The notes under the pieces are model-generated. The model was not told the DNA's origin. It was given only the letters and a program-made list of their open reading frames with translations, and searched no databases. From Histomonas meleagridis (Eukaryota > Parabasalia > Tritrichomonadida > Dientamoebidae), in NCBI GenBank assembly GCA_020186115.1, contig WSYJ01000184.1, forward strand, positions 248,001-312,000: a stretch of DNA of 64,000 bases. Reading direction: 5' to 3'. Position numbers and translations under genes: made by a program. Below, in pieces: positions 1-8,824 of the stretch (position 1 is its first letter; each line of letters starts with the position of its first letter).

Positions 1-420
1 TTACGTGGGTCAACTCGTTCATATTTGGGAATATCTGGGTTTGTCATAGTAAGATCTACCCATGGAGCAAAAAGAACAAGCTTCTTGGGTAATGGTAGAT
101 TATTTTCTTTTAGGAAGAGCGCAAATCCTATGGCAAGACCACCACCAGATGAATCACCCATGATAATGAGGTCTGATGGATTTTGAAATGTTTTATATAA
201 TTCAAATAACTTATCATAGCAATAAGAATATGTACCAAATGGAGCAAGAGGATAAATTGGCATAATTACATTACTGTCCGTTCGCTGTGTAAGTTTGTTA
301 ATGAAAAATTAGAGGATTATGAACATAGCCACCACCGTGAAGATAGATCACAGTGGAGCAAATAATGTCTATTTTCAATACCATGAAATAGCTTTTGGAT
401 GATTGGATGATCGATGGCTC
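1..420 (-). pseudogene. alpha/beta-hydrolase fold-3 (esterase/HSL-like) relic, cut by window edge
   Basis: Seen: the minus strand encodes an oxyanion-hole HGGGY motif (around 320-335) and a nucleophile-elbow GDSSGGGLA (around 130-160), both hallmarks of HSL-type esterases. They lie in different reading frames. The HGGGY frame reaches a stop near 300, the frame with YPLAP and GDSSGG starts just after, and a third frame upstream of HGGGY (near 360-420) also looks coding. The distance between motifs is normal for the family, so small indels explain it better than an intron. The C-terminus lies outside the window. I infer a decayed gene; no intact start is visible. Confidence 0.6.
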
Positions 421-497
421 GAAAGTCACATTGGATTAAAAAAACAATAACATAATCAATATTAATATTTAATAAAACAGAAGTGTTGTGAACATCA

Positions 498-1166
498 TCA
501 GTTATTGATGAGTCTATTTGCTCTCAAAATTAAATCTTCGCGATATAGTCGGAGGAGATGAATAATTTCATCATATGGAGATGTATCAGAAACAGTTTCT
601 TGCTTTGATTGGAATACAACTGGAGGTTGAGGGATAGATGACATAGGCATATTGGAAATGTTTTGATTATGAATGTTTGTTGCACCAGGAAATTGAATGT
701 GAGAAGCTGGAGGTGCAGATTGAATGAAATCTTGAAACCTTAAGTTGGGTTGGTTGGCGTTATAATTTGGATATTGCATATTTGTGGGAAATGTTGGAAC
801 AGCTTGACCATAATCTTGCTTTGGAAACGAACCTTGCACCTGCATTTCGTGTGGTGGTGGCATTGGCTGCTGATAATTTTGATTATTTATACCTGGAGCT
901 GGTGGTTGTTGAAAAGTACCTAATGAAACAACATAAACATTAATTGGCATATTATTGACTTGGCACCCATCAAATTGTTTCACGGCTTCTTGTGCACTAC
1001 TTTCTGTTGTAAAAGATACTATGCCAATCAAAGTTGATTCTGGATCATTATCATTTGCTTTTTGTAATTTAACTGATTGAACTTCACCAACTTTCTTAAA
1101 TATGTTTGTAACCACATTTTCATTTATTGTGTTTGGAAGTCCGCATACAAAAATCGTATTTTTCAT
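498..1166 (-). CDS. single-RRM RNA-binding protein with Pro/Gln/Asn-rich tail
   Basis: 222 residues. One RNA-recognition motif fills about residues 4-82: RNP2-like IFVCGLP near the start and RNP1-like IGIVSFTT near 47-54, in the usual beta-alpha-beta spacing. The rest is low-complexity sequence rich in Pro, Gln, Asn and Met, ending in a short helical stretch. RRM proteins bind single-stranded RNA; the target cannot be read from sequence. The frame is open further upstream but without ATG. The chosen ATG is preceded by an Inr-like TCATTTA, which supports this start. Specific orthology (splicing factor, poly(A) or mRNA-stability factor) is not assignable. Confidence 0.75.
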   Translation of the reverse strand: MKNTIFVCGLPNTINENVVTNIFKKVGEVQSVKLQKANDNDPESTLIGIVSFTTESSAQEAVKQFDGCQVNNMPINVYVVSLGTFQQPPAPGINNQNYQQPMPPPHEMQVQGSFPKQDYGQAVPTFPTNMQYPNYNANQPNLRFQDFIQSAPPASHIQFPGATNIHNQNISNMPMSSIPQPPVVFQSKQETVSDTSPYDEIIHLLRLYREDLILRANRLINN

Positions 1167-1173
1167 TAAATGA
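1167..1173 (-). promoter_or_regulatory. Inr-like initiator TCATTTA
   Basis: TCATTTA on the minus strand directly abuts the RRM-gene ATG. It fits the trichomonad Inr pattern TCA(+1)YT(A/T), normally 6-20 nt before the start codon. It decides between this ATG and the longer open frame. Confidence 0.5.
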
Positions 1174-1242
1174 TTATTCACTTAACATTTCTTTTTAACG
1201 TGCTCTTATAAAACCCAAAAATGCAAAAAATTTCTTTTTTTG

Positions 1243-1258
1243 AACCAAACGTTTGGTT
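1243..1258. promoter_or_regulatory. 16-bp perfect palindrome AACCAAACGTTTGGTT
   Basis: A perfect inverted repeat centred on ACGT in the 275-bp spacer between the RRM gene and the alcohol dehydrogenase gene, about 80 bp upstream of the RRM start. It may bind a dimeric factor, but that is inference from symmetry only. The rest of the spacer is AT-rich with nothing recognised. Confidence 0.35.
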
Positions 1259-1441
1259 GCCATTCACGTAAATTTATGATGCAGCTTCAAAGCTAAAATA
1301 ATAATTCAACTTATCATTACAAATATCTTAGTGAATTAAAATTAATTTTTTGAAATTAATATTTTGCAACCAATGACCATTATATGATTTGTTCTCAGAT
1401 TTGAAAATCCAAAACAGTGTTAACTTAACTCTTTTTTATTT

Positions 1442-2533
1442 CTAGTCATCGTAAGTAATTTCAACTACTGGCTTAATTAATTCGGCCGGTTTGTTCTTCA
1501 TAAGCATCAAAGCGTCTTCGACCTTTTCGAGTCCTTTGAAGCGGTGAGTGATAAGTTTTGTTGGGTCGAGTTTTCCGTACTTAATTAAAGATGCCAACTT
1601 CTCCATTCTCACTCTACCACCAGGAGTCAAACCACCATGGATGTGCTTGTGGCTCATTCCGACGCCCCATTCAATACGTGGAATCTTAACATTGTCACCT
1701 TCACCAAGGTAATTTACAGATCCAATTACTCCTCCAGCTTTAACCATTTTCACAGCGTCAGCGAATTGATCGCAGTCACCGCCAGCAATGATAACCTTAT
1801 CAACTCCTTTACCATTTGTAAGCTTAAGAACTTGTTCAACGATTGGACCATTCTTATAGTTAATGATATCAGTTGCGCCATATTGAAGTGCGACGTCGCA
1901 GCAGTGCTTACGTGATCCGACAGCAAAAATCCTTGATGCGCCCATCATGTTAGCGCCTGCAACCGACATTAAGCCAACAGGGCCAATGCCAATAACACAT
2001 ACAATATCACCGAATTTGATGTCTGCGAGTTCCGCGCCATGGAATCCGGTTGTAACCATATCGCAAAGCATGACTGCTTGCACTGGTGTGATTCCTTCTG
2101 GGATTAATGCGAGATTGCTGTCCGCTTCGTTAACATGGAAATATTCGGCGAATACTCCGTCTTTGAAGTTCGAGAACTTCCATCCGCCAAGCATACAGCC
2201 TGAGTGCATTGGAAATCCTTCTTGCGCGGCCTTGCTGCCCCAATCTGGTGTGATTGCTGGAACAATAACTTTGTCGCCTGGTTTGAAATCTTTAACAAGT
2301 TCACCAACTTTAACGACTTGGCCGACGGCTTCGTGACCAAGAATCATATCATGACGGTCGCCAAGTGCGCCAGCCCAAACTGTGTGAACATCTGATGAAC
2401 ATGGGGCTAATGCAAGTGGACGAACGATTGCATCTAATGGTCCGCATTTGGGTACTTCTTTAGTGATCCAACCTGTCTTACCGATGCTGAGCATGGCGAA
2501 GCCTTTCATTGTCTTTGGAAGTTCTTTGTTCAT
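1442..2533 (-). CDS. NADP-dependent secondary (iso)propanol/alcohol dehydrogenase, zinc type
   Basis: 363 residues, close along its whole length to the bacterial/Entamoeba-type medium-chain secondary alcohol dehydrogenases (Thermoanaerobacter brockii type). Catalytic zinc ligands are in place: Cys45, His67, Glu68 and Asp158. The nucleotide-binding GIGPVG lies at 182-187, followed by Ser207-Arg208 and Tyr226, the residues that select NADPH in this family. It interconverts secondary alcohols and ketones, probably in the cytosol, as an electron sink in fermentation. Third positions are richer in C and G than in neighbours, consistent with high expression. ATG with an Inr-like TCACTTT just upstream. 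Bacterial origin by lateral transfer is likely from family distribution. Confidence 0.93.
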   Translation of the reverse strand: MNKELPKTMKGFAMLSIGKTGWITKEVPKCGPLDAIVRPLALAPCSSDVHTVWAGALGDRHDMILGHEAVGQVVKVGELVKDFKPGDKVIVPAITPDWGSKAAQEGFPMHSGCMLGGWKFSNFKDGVFAEYFHVNEADSNLALIPEGITPVQAVMLCDMVTTGFHGAELADIKFGDIVCVIGIGPVGLMSVAGANMMGASRIFAVGSRKHCCDVALQYGATDIINYKNGPIVEQVLKLTNGKGVDKVIIAGGDCDQFADAVKMVKAGGVIGSVNYLGEGDNVKIPRIEWGVGMSHKHIHGGLTPGGRVRMEKLASLIKYGKLDPTKLITHRFKGLEKVEDALMLMKNKPAELIKPVVEITYDD

Positions 2534-2536
2534 TAT

Positions 2537-2543
2537 AAAGTGA
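2537..2543 (-). promoter_or_regulatory. Inr-like initiator TCACTTT
   Basis: TCACTTT lies a few bases upstream of the alcohol dehydrogenase ATG on the minus strand, giving a predicted leader of about 8 nt, typical of trichomonads. Confidence 0.5.
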
Positions 2544-2803
2544 AGTAAATGGAGAAGAGGTTTTGTTATAATTATGTTTTGAATGGGCGGTTATTTTTTT
2601 CAGTTGGACCCAATATATCGGTTTTTTGATTTTGAATAGTTGAGATACGGTTTGATTGAAATTCCATTTAAAAATTGAGTGGGGTGATAATTGTCGATAT
2701 AAATTGTTACCGTCTTCTCGTGTTATCATCACTTATGCATTATAAAACATAAAATATTTGTAGAAATTTTATTTTCTTATAAAAATTACAATGAATTTTA
2801 TCT

Positions 2804-5287
2804 TTATCTATGTGCCATTCGTGGGTTCCTCTTAAAGAACTCCTTCTTCCTGAGTGTTCGCTTGTGCATCTTCTCTGCCTCTTCTGCTTCTGCTTGTTTC
2901 TTCAACAATTGCTCTTCTTCTTGTTTGGCTTTTTCTCTTTGGGCTTTCTTCGCTTCATATAGCTTTGTTGTCTTGCTAATCATCGCTAATAGGTCCGCTT
3001 CGTCCTCGTTCATAACCGACGCTTTCTTAGTTTCTTTCTTTTCATTCTGTTTTTTGATCTTATATGGAAGTTGCTCATTAATACTCTTCGGTATCCGCAT
3101 ACTCGGCTTCTTTATCTCTGGTCGGTCAACATCTCTGTATACTGAATCTTCGTTATATTCTGGACGAAGATTAAGATATGATCGAAGTTCCGCTGTAGTT
3201 CGAACTAAACCCCAACTATCACTAAGAAGTGAATTAACAGGTTGGAAGAACTCTGTCGGATGTACTTTGACCCACGTATTTAAAAAGACTATATCACTCT
3301 TTTTGATCTTGTCTTCAAATGTACATCGAACAACTCCATTCTTTTCAACTTTCTTAATAACACCTCTAATACCAGAAACTGTCCTAATCAATGCACCAAC
3401 AAACGGCGTAGCTTCTACATCACTTGTGAACATGTTCTCAATCATCGCCGTACGTTTAAAAATCTCTTTGGGGTGCCCCTTGACACGCAACTTTTTGACC
3501 ACGTAACCGTCGCCCATTTCCTTTATTGTTACTCCAGTGGCTGATATCCTAAATGAATCAAGTTTCTCCTTAATGTGTTGAAATGCAGTGACACCAACAT
3601 TAATTGCTGAATTAGGTCCAAAAAATGTTGCATAACATGTAAGGAAATCTGGCATGTATTTAAGGAACTTAAGTTTTCCATCTCTTTCCTCGTTGAAATA
3701 GATTGGAATTGCTTGGTATCTACGCCAACCAATAGAAACAATCATAGGATCTGATGATTTAGGTTTGCGTGCATAAAAACGATGACGCTTAATTTTAACC
3801 CATTGTTGTACAGACTCTTTTTCATATTCCTCTGGGAAAAGACCACCAATAACGACTGGGTTCTTTGGATCAAATCTTTCTACAAATGCTGGTGGAATAT
3901 CTACGAAAGAAACTCTAATATATTTTCCTGGTGGAACTTCCCCTTGTGGTTGTACTCTCTCTTCTCCATCTTCATAAATCGGATCTTCCCCATCATTTTC
4001 GTTAACGTCTTCTTCTGCCTCGTTAACGTTCTCTTCTTCATCGTACTCGTTAACGTCCTCCTCGAGCACTTTTTCTTTTGGCTCTGGTGGTTGTTCGTTA
4101 GCTTCTTCTTCATCTTCATTATCTGATACATAAACACCATCAAATAATGCGATTTTCTGTCTTTCGTTTGGAACAACAGTTGGCTTTTCTTGTAACTCAC
4201 GTACCATTTTGACACCACGCGTTTCTACAGCTTCACTTTCAAGAGCTTTAATTTCTTCTTCTGTAAGATTTACGCTTGGTGATGTGAGCTTTGTGAAATC
4301 GAGCTGATTTCGTGGGATATCAACATAGATTGCATCATCATCAATTTTGAGACCACCAATATCAGACATCGGAGCATGAATTCGTTGTGTCTTTTGTTGG
4401 ATTTGTCGTTGTGATGTTTCTTTTGGATTAGAAAGTGGACATGGATCATCAAGTATTTGTATATTATCAATTGTGTAGTCCCCTGCGCCAGGAATATGTA
4501 TCCGTTGTTTGTTATTAAGTCCATCACCTCTACAATAACCAAATAGAAGTGTTTCACCATTTTTCCCAGATTCAACTCGATCAGCTATAAGATATCCACG
4601 ACCTTTACGGAAGCTTAAAACACGGATTTTGGATTGGTTAAGAAGACGTGAGAGGCCCATAATACTTTTCTTTTCATATTTTCCATGAATAAGTTTTTCA
4701 AGTTTGTATACTTTGACTGTAGTACTTAACTCCTTGCGGAAACGCGCTTTAATGGCACTGGCAGCACTTTTATCGCAAAGATCAAGATGTGATATTACGC
4801 TGATGATTTTTGGAAAGCCATGTGATGAGAGAAGATTAAGAAACTCGAACGTTTCCATTTCAAAGTTATGACTGGCATTAACCATAAGTAACACTATATC
4901 GGCAATTTTGGCGGCATCTGTCATTGCATTAATATCATTAGGAACTTCAATAAACGTAATGCGTTGAGCTCTGTTGGCTATTACAGTGATGGGTCCTCGA
5001 ACTGTCATAACATTTTGCCCAGTATACCGTTTGACAAGACATCGAATTAAAAGTGACTTGCCACAACCTGGTGGACCTTGTACTGCTATAACTATTGGTG
5101 GATCTTCCACTTTATATTGTTTAGTTTCAGGCTGAAATAAACGAATTTGTTCAATATTAAGTTGATGAGCAATGGCTTTGCGAGCTCTTTCTCCTTTGGT
5201 ATAACCAAATGCACGAATGTTATGAAGGTCTATTGTCTTTTGTCTTTTGTGTGGAGCTTGATGGGGTTTATTTGTTTGCTCTTCCAT
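2804..5287 (-). CDS. BMS1: Bms1-type ribosome biogenesis GTPase
   Basis: 827 residues from the ATG at 5287; the frame is open 24 nt further but only from a TTG. The N-terminus carries basic residues, then a P-loop GPPGCGKS at about 71-78 in the Bms1/Tsr1 GTPase domain. A long acidic Glu/Asp-rich region follows near 400-465, then the C-terminal Bms1 region with a Lys/Glu-rich tail. Bms1 works in the nucleolus in 40S (SSU processome) assembly together with Rcl1. At 827 residues it is shorter than the roughly 1,200 of yeast, mostly in the acidic linkers. The mix of Bms1 N-terminus and DUF663-like C-terminus makes the assignment firm; Tsr1 is excluded by the intact P-loop. Confidence 0.9.
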   Translation of the reverse strand: MEEQTNKPHQAPHKRQKTIDLHNIRAFGYTKGERARKAIAHQLNIEQIRLFQPETKQYKVEDPPIVIAVQGPPGCGKSLLIRCLVKRYTGQNVMTVRGPITVIANRAQRITFIEVPNDINAMTDAAKIADIVLLMVNASHNFEMETFEFLNLLSSHGFPKIISVISHLDLCDKSAASAIKARFRKELSTTVKVYKLEKLIHGKYEKKSIMGLSRLLNQSKIRVLSFRKGRGYLIADRVESGKNGETLLFGYCRGDGLNNKQRIHIPGAGDYTIDNIQILDDPCPLSNPKETSQRQIQQKTQRIHAPMSDIGGLKIDDDAIYVDIPRNQLDFTKLTSPSVNLTEEEIKALESEAVETRGVKMVRELQEKPTVVPNERQKIALFDGVYVSDNEDEEEANEQPPEPKEKVLEEDVNEYDEEENVNEAEEDVNENDGEDPIYEDGEERVQPQGEVPPGKYIRVSFVDIPPAFVERFDPKNPVVIGGLFPEEYEKESVQQWVKIKRHRFYARKPKSSDPMIVSIGWRRYQAIPIYFNEERDGKLKFLKYMPDFLTCYATFFGPNSAINVGVTAFQHIKEKLDSFRISATGVTIKEMGDGYVVKKLRVKGHPKEIFKRTAMIENMFTSDVEATPFVGALIRTVSGIRGVIKKVEKNGVVRCTFEDKIKKSDIVFLNTWVKVHPTEFFQPVNSLLSDSWGLVRTTAELRSYLNLRPEYNEDSVYRDVDRPEIKKPSMRIPKSINEQLPYKIKKQNEKKETKKASVMNEDEADLLAMISKTTKLYEAKKAQREKAKQEEEQLLKKQAEAEEAEKMHKRTLRKKEFFKRNPRMAHR

Positions 5288-5558
5288 TTTCTTGTGGTCG
5301 AGTGCACCCAATCAATGAAAATCTGTTTCACGTCACATGTCAGACTTGAGAAGAATTTTGAATTTCTCCAAAACCTTTTGTATAATTGATAATTAATAAA
5401 TAAAATATCATTATCTGTTGAAGTATGAAAGTACATTATTTAAATTCTTAGAAAATATTTTAATATGAATACAAAATATATAAATTACAAAATTTATAAA
5501 TTTACGATGTATTACAATAGCATAAACATATTTAATAAAAGTGATATTTAAAATAATT

Positions 5559-5951
5559 TTATTCGTTTACTTTGTGCATTAGTTGCGAGATTATTGAATA
5601 TTGGTTATCTTCACTTATATTTTTCAGAACAAAAGTTGTTACATATTTTCCAATTTTTGTACCTAAGACATGAGAAATAATTATCTCATTTCCTTGAGAT
5701 AATGGCTGAGCATAAAAATTTTGGTGATCTTGGCGAGTTTGAAGTGTTATAGACTCAAACGTTTTAATTTTTGCGATGATATTTTGTGTGCCTTTGATGA
5801 TTTCTGAATCAATTTTTAAAATAGATTCTTCAGACTATGAATTAGAAAAAAAAGATACATAAAATGGTGCAACTAACTCTGGGTCTTTTAGCAGAAGTTC
5901 AAAATAATGCTGATTGAATGAATTAGCAACATCTTGGAAAAAGACAGCCAT
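5559..5951 (-). CDS. NTF2-like domain protein (NTF2/NXT1/G3BP type) with a predicted 24-nt intron
   Basis: From ATG 5951 the minus-strand frame runs to TAA at 5559-5561 with one in-frame TAG. That TAG ends a 24-nt GT...AG segment (5835-5858); removing it gives a continuous 122-residue protein, the normal NTF2 length. Across the junction the sequence becomes APFYSEESILKIDSE, which is the family's (L/F)Y-x-x-x-S-x-L pattern. Later parts (G-x-x-x-I-x-x-K-I, IGKYVTTFVL) also fit the NTF2 fold. NTF2-like proteins mediate Ran-GDP import or mRNA export with a partner; which one is not clear here. An Inr-like TCACATA sits just upstream. The alternative is a pseudogene with a nonsense codon, but the exact family fit of the spliced form argues against it. 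Confidence 0.65.
5835..5858 (-). other. predicted ultra-short spliceosomal intron (24 nt)
   Basis: The segment begins GTATCT, contains a T-run and a TCTAAT branch-like site, and ends TTCATAG. It is 24 nt long and phase-preserving. Without removal the NTF2-like gene has a TAG stop and eight foreign codons in a conserved position. No RNA evidence is available here. Confidence 0.6.
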
Positions 5952-5954
5952 TAG

Positions 5955-5961
5955 TATGTGA
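5955..5961 (-). promoter_or_regulatory. Inr-like initiator TCACATA
   Basis: Minus-strand TCACATA lies a few bases upstream of the NTF2-like ATG. The 98-bp spacer to the divergent Tim17-like gene must hold both promoters. Confidence 0.4.
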
Positions 5962-6049
5962 GTAATTGACAATTTATAAATTGAAAGAAAATATTTTGGC
6001 AATGACGATGGAGTTAATTATTATCAATATAAATTGAACGTTTACTTGG

Positions 6050-6529
6050 ATGGAAGCAAAGCAAAGATTAACCAAAAAAGACATTGATGAATTAATTAAG
6101 ATGCAACTTTTATATGACAAAAACATGGAAATTCGACCAATTAAAGAAGTTGCTAAAGATTTTCCCATACGTGCAATTAAATCAATTGGATTAACAACAG
6201 CAATAGGTAGTTCATTAACATGGGCTTCTTCACTATTTGTGTTTCGTAAGCCATCAATTGCTAATAATGATGTTAAGATAGCTCTTCCAATTTTAACAAC
6301 TTTTGGCGGAATTGACTTTGGTGTTAATTACACGTTGACAAAATTTACAGGAAAAGTTAATCCGACACGTTTGATATCTATCACTTCATCTTCAATTGCA
6401 GGAGCATCATGTGGATATATATTTGGAAATCATAAAATTAAACCTACTTTGTTTGGTGGTGTTGCTGGAGCTCTGTATGGAGCAGTACGTAACTATCCAA
6501 TGGAAATATTAGGATTTCAGCCTTATTAA
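6050..6529 (+). CDS. Tim17/Tim22/Tim23-family-like membrane protein, probably hydrogenosomal
   Basis: 159 residues. After a charged, helical N-terminus (about 1-45), three to four hydrophobic, Gly/Ala/Ser-rich segments follow. The second contains FGGIDFGVNYTLTKFTGK, close to the family signature in which a Gly-rich helix is followed by a small loop and R/K-G-K, and the final segment reads GGVAGALYGAVR. Members form the inner-membrane protein translocase of mitochondria; trichomonad homologues sit in hydrogenosomes. Length fits the family (150-230). Divergent to the NTF2-like gene. The stop codon is part of TAAA. The family call rests on pattern and topology only; another small Gly-rich membrane family is possible. 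Confidence 0.5.
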   Translation: MEAKQRLTKKDIDELIKMQLLYDKNMEIRPIKEVAKDFPIRAIKSIGLTTAIGSSLTWASSLFVFRKPSIANNDVKIALPILTTFGGIDFGVNYTLTKFTGKVNPTRLISITSSSIAGASCGYIFGNHKIKPTLFGGVAGALYGAVRNYPMEILGFQPY

Positions 6530-6604
6530 AATTATATTAAAAATGCTTTTATATTTGATTTCATTTTCTTATTTCTAAAACAAAAACAATATTAAGCTTA
6601 AAAT

Positions 6605-7963
6605 TTATTGTGATTTTCTTGAACTGCTCTCTAGTTCCCAATCACTTTGTGATGGTTTTTTATATATGGATATATATGTCATTATTGCAATACAATCATC
6701 ATATTCTGAACCTCTGAACACATTAAGATTTCCAAATTTATTACTTTGATATTCGTTTTTTACAATCACTAAAATATTAACTCCAACAAATGCATTATAA
6801 TTCACAAATGGCTCATTATCTCCAAAATAATAAACACATTTGAGAGAAATACATTCAGAAAAAGCATGTTCACGAATTTCTTCAACTCCGCTTCCAATGA
6901 ATAATAAGTTCATGCTTGTGCACCCTTGGAAAGCACCGACGTCAACTAAAATTACAGATTTAGGAAGAGTGAATCCTTTTATACCTTTACATCCATGAAA
7001 TGCATATGCTTTAATTCTTTCAACTTTTAAACTCATTTGAATGTAATTGAGATGAACGCAATTTTTAAATGCATTTCTCTCAACAGATATTACATTCCGA
7101 TGGAATATAAATATTTCTCTTCTTTTTCCTTCTGGAAACCTAATTATTTTTGATGTTTTTTTGTTATATAAAATGCCATCATCATTGTAATTTGAGTAAT
7201 AAATGTTTTTTTCATTAACGAATATTATTTCTAACGAATAACAATTAATGAAAGCAAGTGGATCAATATTTTTTACAGATTTCCCAATAGATATCCTACT
7301 TAAATTTCTACATTTAAAAAATGAATGATATCCAATTGATATAGCACGATGAGGGATTTCTATTTCTAACAAATTGATACATCCACTAAATGTATTATTT
7401 TCGACTGATGATACTTTTGTTCCAAAAACAAAAAATTTCAAATTTCTACATTTTTTAAATGCTGATATTCCAATTGTTCTTACTGAATTTGGAATGATAA
7501 TTTGTTCAATTAATTCACAATAACAGAATGCCATATCCGCAATTTTAAATAATGATGGCCCATCTCCAAAAATAATTGCTTTTAATTGTCTACATGAACC
7601 AAAAGCAAATTTTCCTATCTCAATTAATGAATTTGGAAAATGAAGATTCTCCAAAGATATACAATTAGCGAATGCAAGATCTCCAATTTTGGCAATTTTT
7701 TCTCCAAATGTTACTACTTTTAAATTTGCACAATTTCTAAAAGCTCCATCGTCTATTGCCATTGTATGTTTCCAAATAAAAACTTCTTTTAACCCTTTCA
7801 TTGAATCGAATGAATTTGCCCCAATTATAATTACATCATTCCAAAAAATTAGTTTGTCTGCAAGTAAATAACGTTGAGTAATATGCGAAGTGATGATTTC
7901 TATTTTAGAAAAATTCACTTCAAATGATTGAACTTGTTTTAATATCAAAATAAAAAGAAGCAT
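6605..7963 (-). CDS. BspA-like leucine-rich-repeat (LRR_5) surface/secreted protein
   Basis: 452 residues from the ATG at 7963; the frame is open upstream without ATG. A short hydrophobic signal peptide (about 1-14) is followed by tandem 23-residue LRR_5 repeats of the type AFxxCxxLxxIxIPxSVxxIGxxAFxxC. There are about a dozen or more units with conserved Phe, Cys, Leu and Ile positions. BspA-like proteins form a very large trichomonad family thought to act in adhesion and recognition at the cell surface. No C-terminal membrane helix is visible; the chain ends in a polar Ser/Lys tail, so this copy is probably secreted or peripherally held. Confidence 0.85.
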   Translation of the reverse strand: MLLFILILKQVQSFEVNFSKIEIITSHITQRYLLADKLIFWNDVIIIGANSFDSMKGLKEVFIWKHTMAIDDGAFRNCANLKVVTFGEKIAKIGDLAFANCISLENLHFPNSLIEIGKFAFGSCRQLKAIIFGDGPSLFKIADMAFCYCELIEQIIIPNSVRTIGISAFKKCRNLKFFVFGTKVSSVENNTFSGCINLLEIEIPHRAISIGYHSFFKCRNLSRISIGKSVKNIDPLAFINCYSLEIIFVNEKNIYYSNYNDDGILYNKKTSKIIRFPEGKRREIFIFHRNVISVERNAFKNCVHLNYIQMSLKVERIKAYAFHGCKGIKGFTLPKSVILVDVGAFQGCTSMNLLFIGSGVEEIREHAFSECISLKCVYYFGDNEPFVNYNAFVGVNILVIVKNEYQSNKFGNLNVFRGSEYDDCIAIMTYISIYKKPSQSDWELESSSRKSQ

Positions 7964-8277
7964 AATTAATAATAACAAACATAAAAAACAAATAAATGGT
8001 CATTCAATAAAAAACTTTTATAACTCAATCATCCTTTATGTCGAAAAATATACAATTATTAAAGAATTGTATCTTCCATCTTTTATTATTAAATTCACCA
8101 ATGTATAATTTATCAGATTTTAATTAATTCAATTAATTGTGACAACTGAAAAAAATTTACTTAAAAACAAAAAAACTATGAAATCGAAAATGTTTTCATT
8201 TATAGTGTCTTTATAATGACACAAATTTTAATAATAACTTACTCATGAAAAAATACACTTATGATTACTACTCCTTG

Positions 8278-8700
8278 GTGTTAACACCGCTGTTGCTAAT
8301 GTTGGTTTCCATTTTGGATGTGTGTTCATAAACATCAATATATTTAAGTGATGATACTTCATAGAAAATTACTTTGCTCAATTCAGCTCTTTCATCAATT
8401 GATGAAACTACTCGTTTGGCACCAAGATCACATTTGATCTAATAAGTATAATAATAATTTCATCATCTAGTCTAATAATAATGATCATCATTATGAAAGT
8501 TCTTCAAATAGAGCGCTCTATTTGTAATATAGTAGAGGAAAATTATTCTTTTTGAATCATGCATCCACAAGCATTGTATCAACATATTTACCTTAGATTT
8601 CAAATTTTTTTTCAGAAAAGATGTGCTAGCATTATATCCTTCTTTGTTTTACCAACATAGCCACTGTCTGCCCAAGAAATTTTCGAATAAATCTTTTTTT
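8278..8700 (-). pseudogene. decayed protein-coding remnant, family unknown
   Basis: Minus-strand translation shows a clean stretch of about 54 codons ending in TAG near 8278 (including DLGAKRVVSSIDERAELSKV). Farther upstream a second piece, in other frames, reads SWADSGYVGKTKKDIMLAHL near 8620-8690. Stops and shifts separate them. The residue mix looks like real protein, unlike surrounding AT-rich DNA. I do not recognise the family. The rest of the 7964-8824 spacer is AT-rich and holds the TBC-gene promoter at its right end. Confidence 0.35.
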
Positions 8701-8797
8701 TCTTCTGTCATCTAAAAATTTCTTTACAAAAAAAGTGATATTTTGTCACTTTTAATATTAAGTGCCTGTTATTTGTGATACAACTTTTTGAATAATA

Positions 8798-8805
8798 TAC
8801 GGTTT
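8798..8805 (+). promoter_or_regulatory. M3-like core promoter element TACGGTTT
   Basis: Matches the M3 pattern described for Trichomonas vaginalis ([AGT][AG]C[GC]G[TC]T[TA]) and lies 20 bp before the ATG of the TBC gene. A second, looser TAACGTTC follows. Confidence 0.45.
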
Positions 8806-8824
8806 TCGGCTAACGTTCAAACAA

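Noticed and set aside
290-335. Intron between HGGGY and YPLAP in the hydrolase relic (TTAACAAACTTACACAG resembles a trichomonad 3' splice site)
   Set aside because: No GTATGT-like 5' site, and the motif spacing is already normal without removing anything; a second frame change lies upstream.
1637-2340. Open frames in both other directions across the alcohol dehydrogenase gene
   Set aside because: Shadows of a strongly conserved gene with typical third-position bias.
5288-5311. Longer Bms1 start
   Set aside because: The extra eight codons begin with TTG; the first ATG is 5285-5287.
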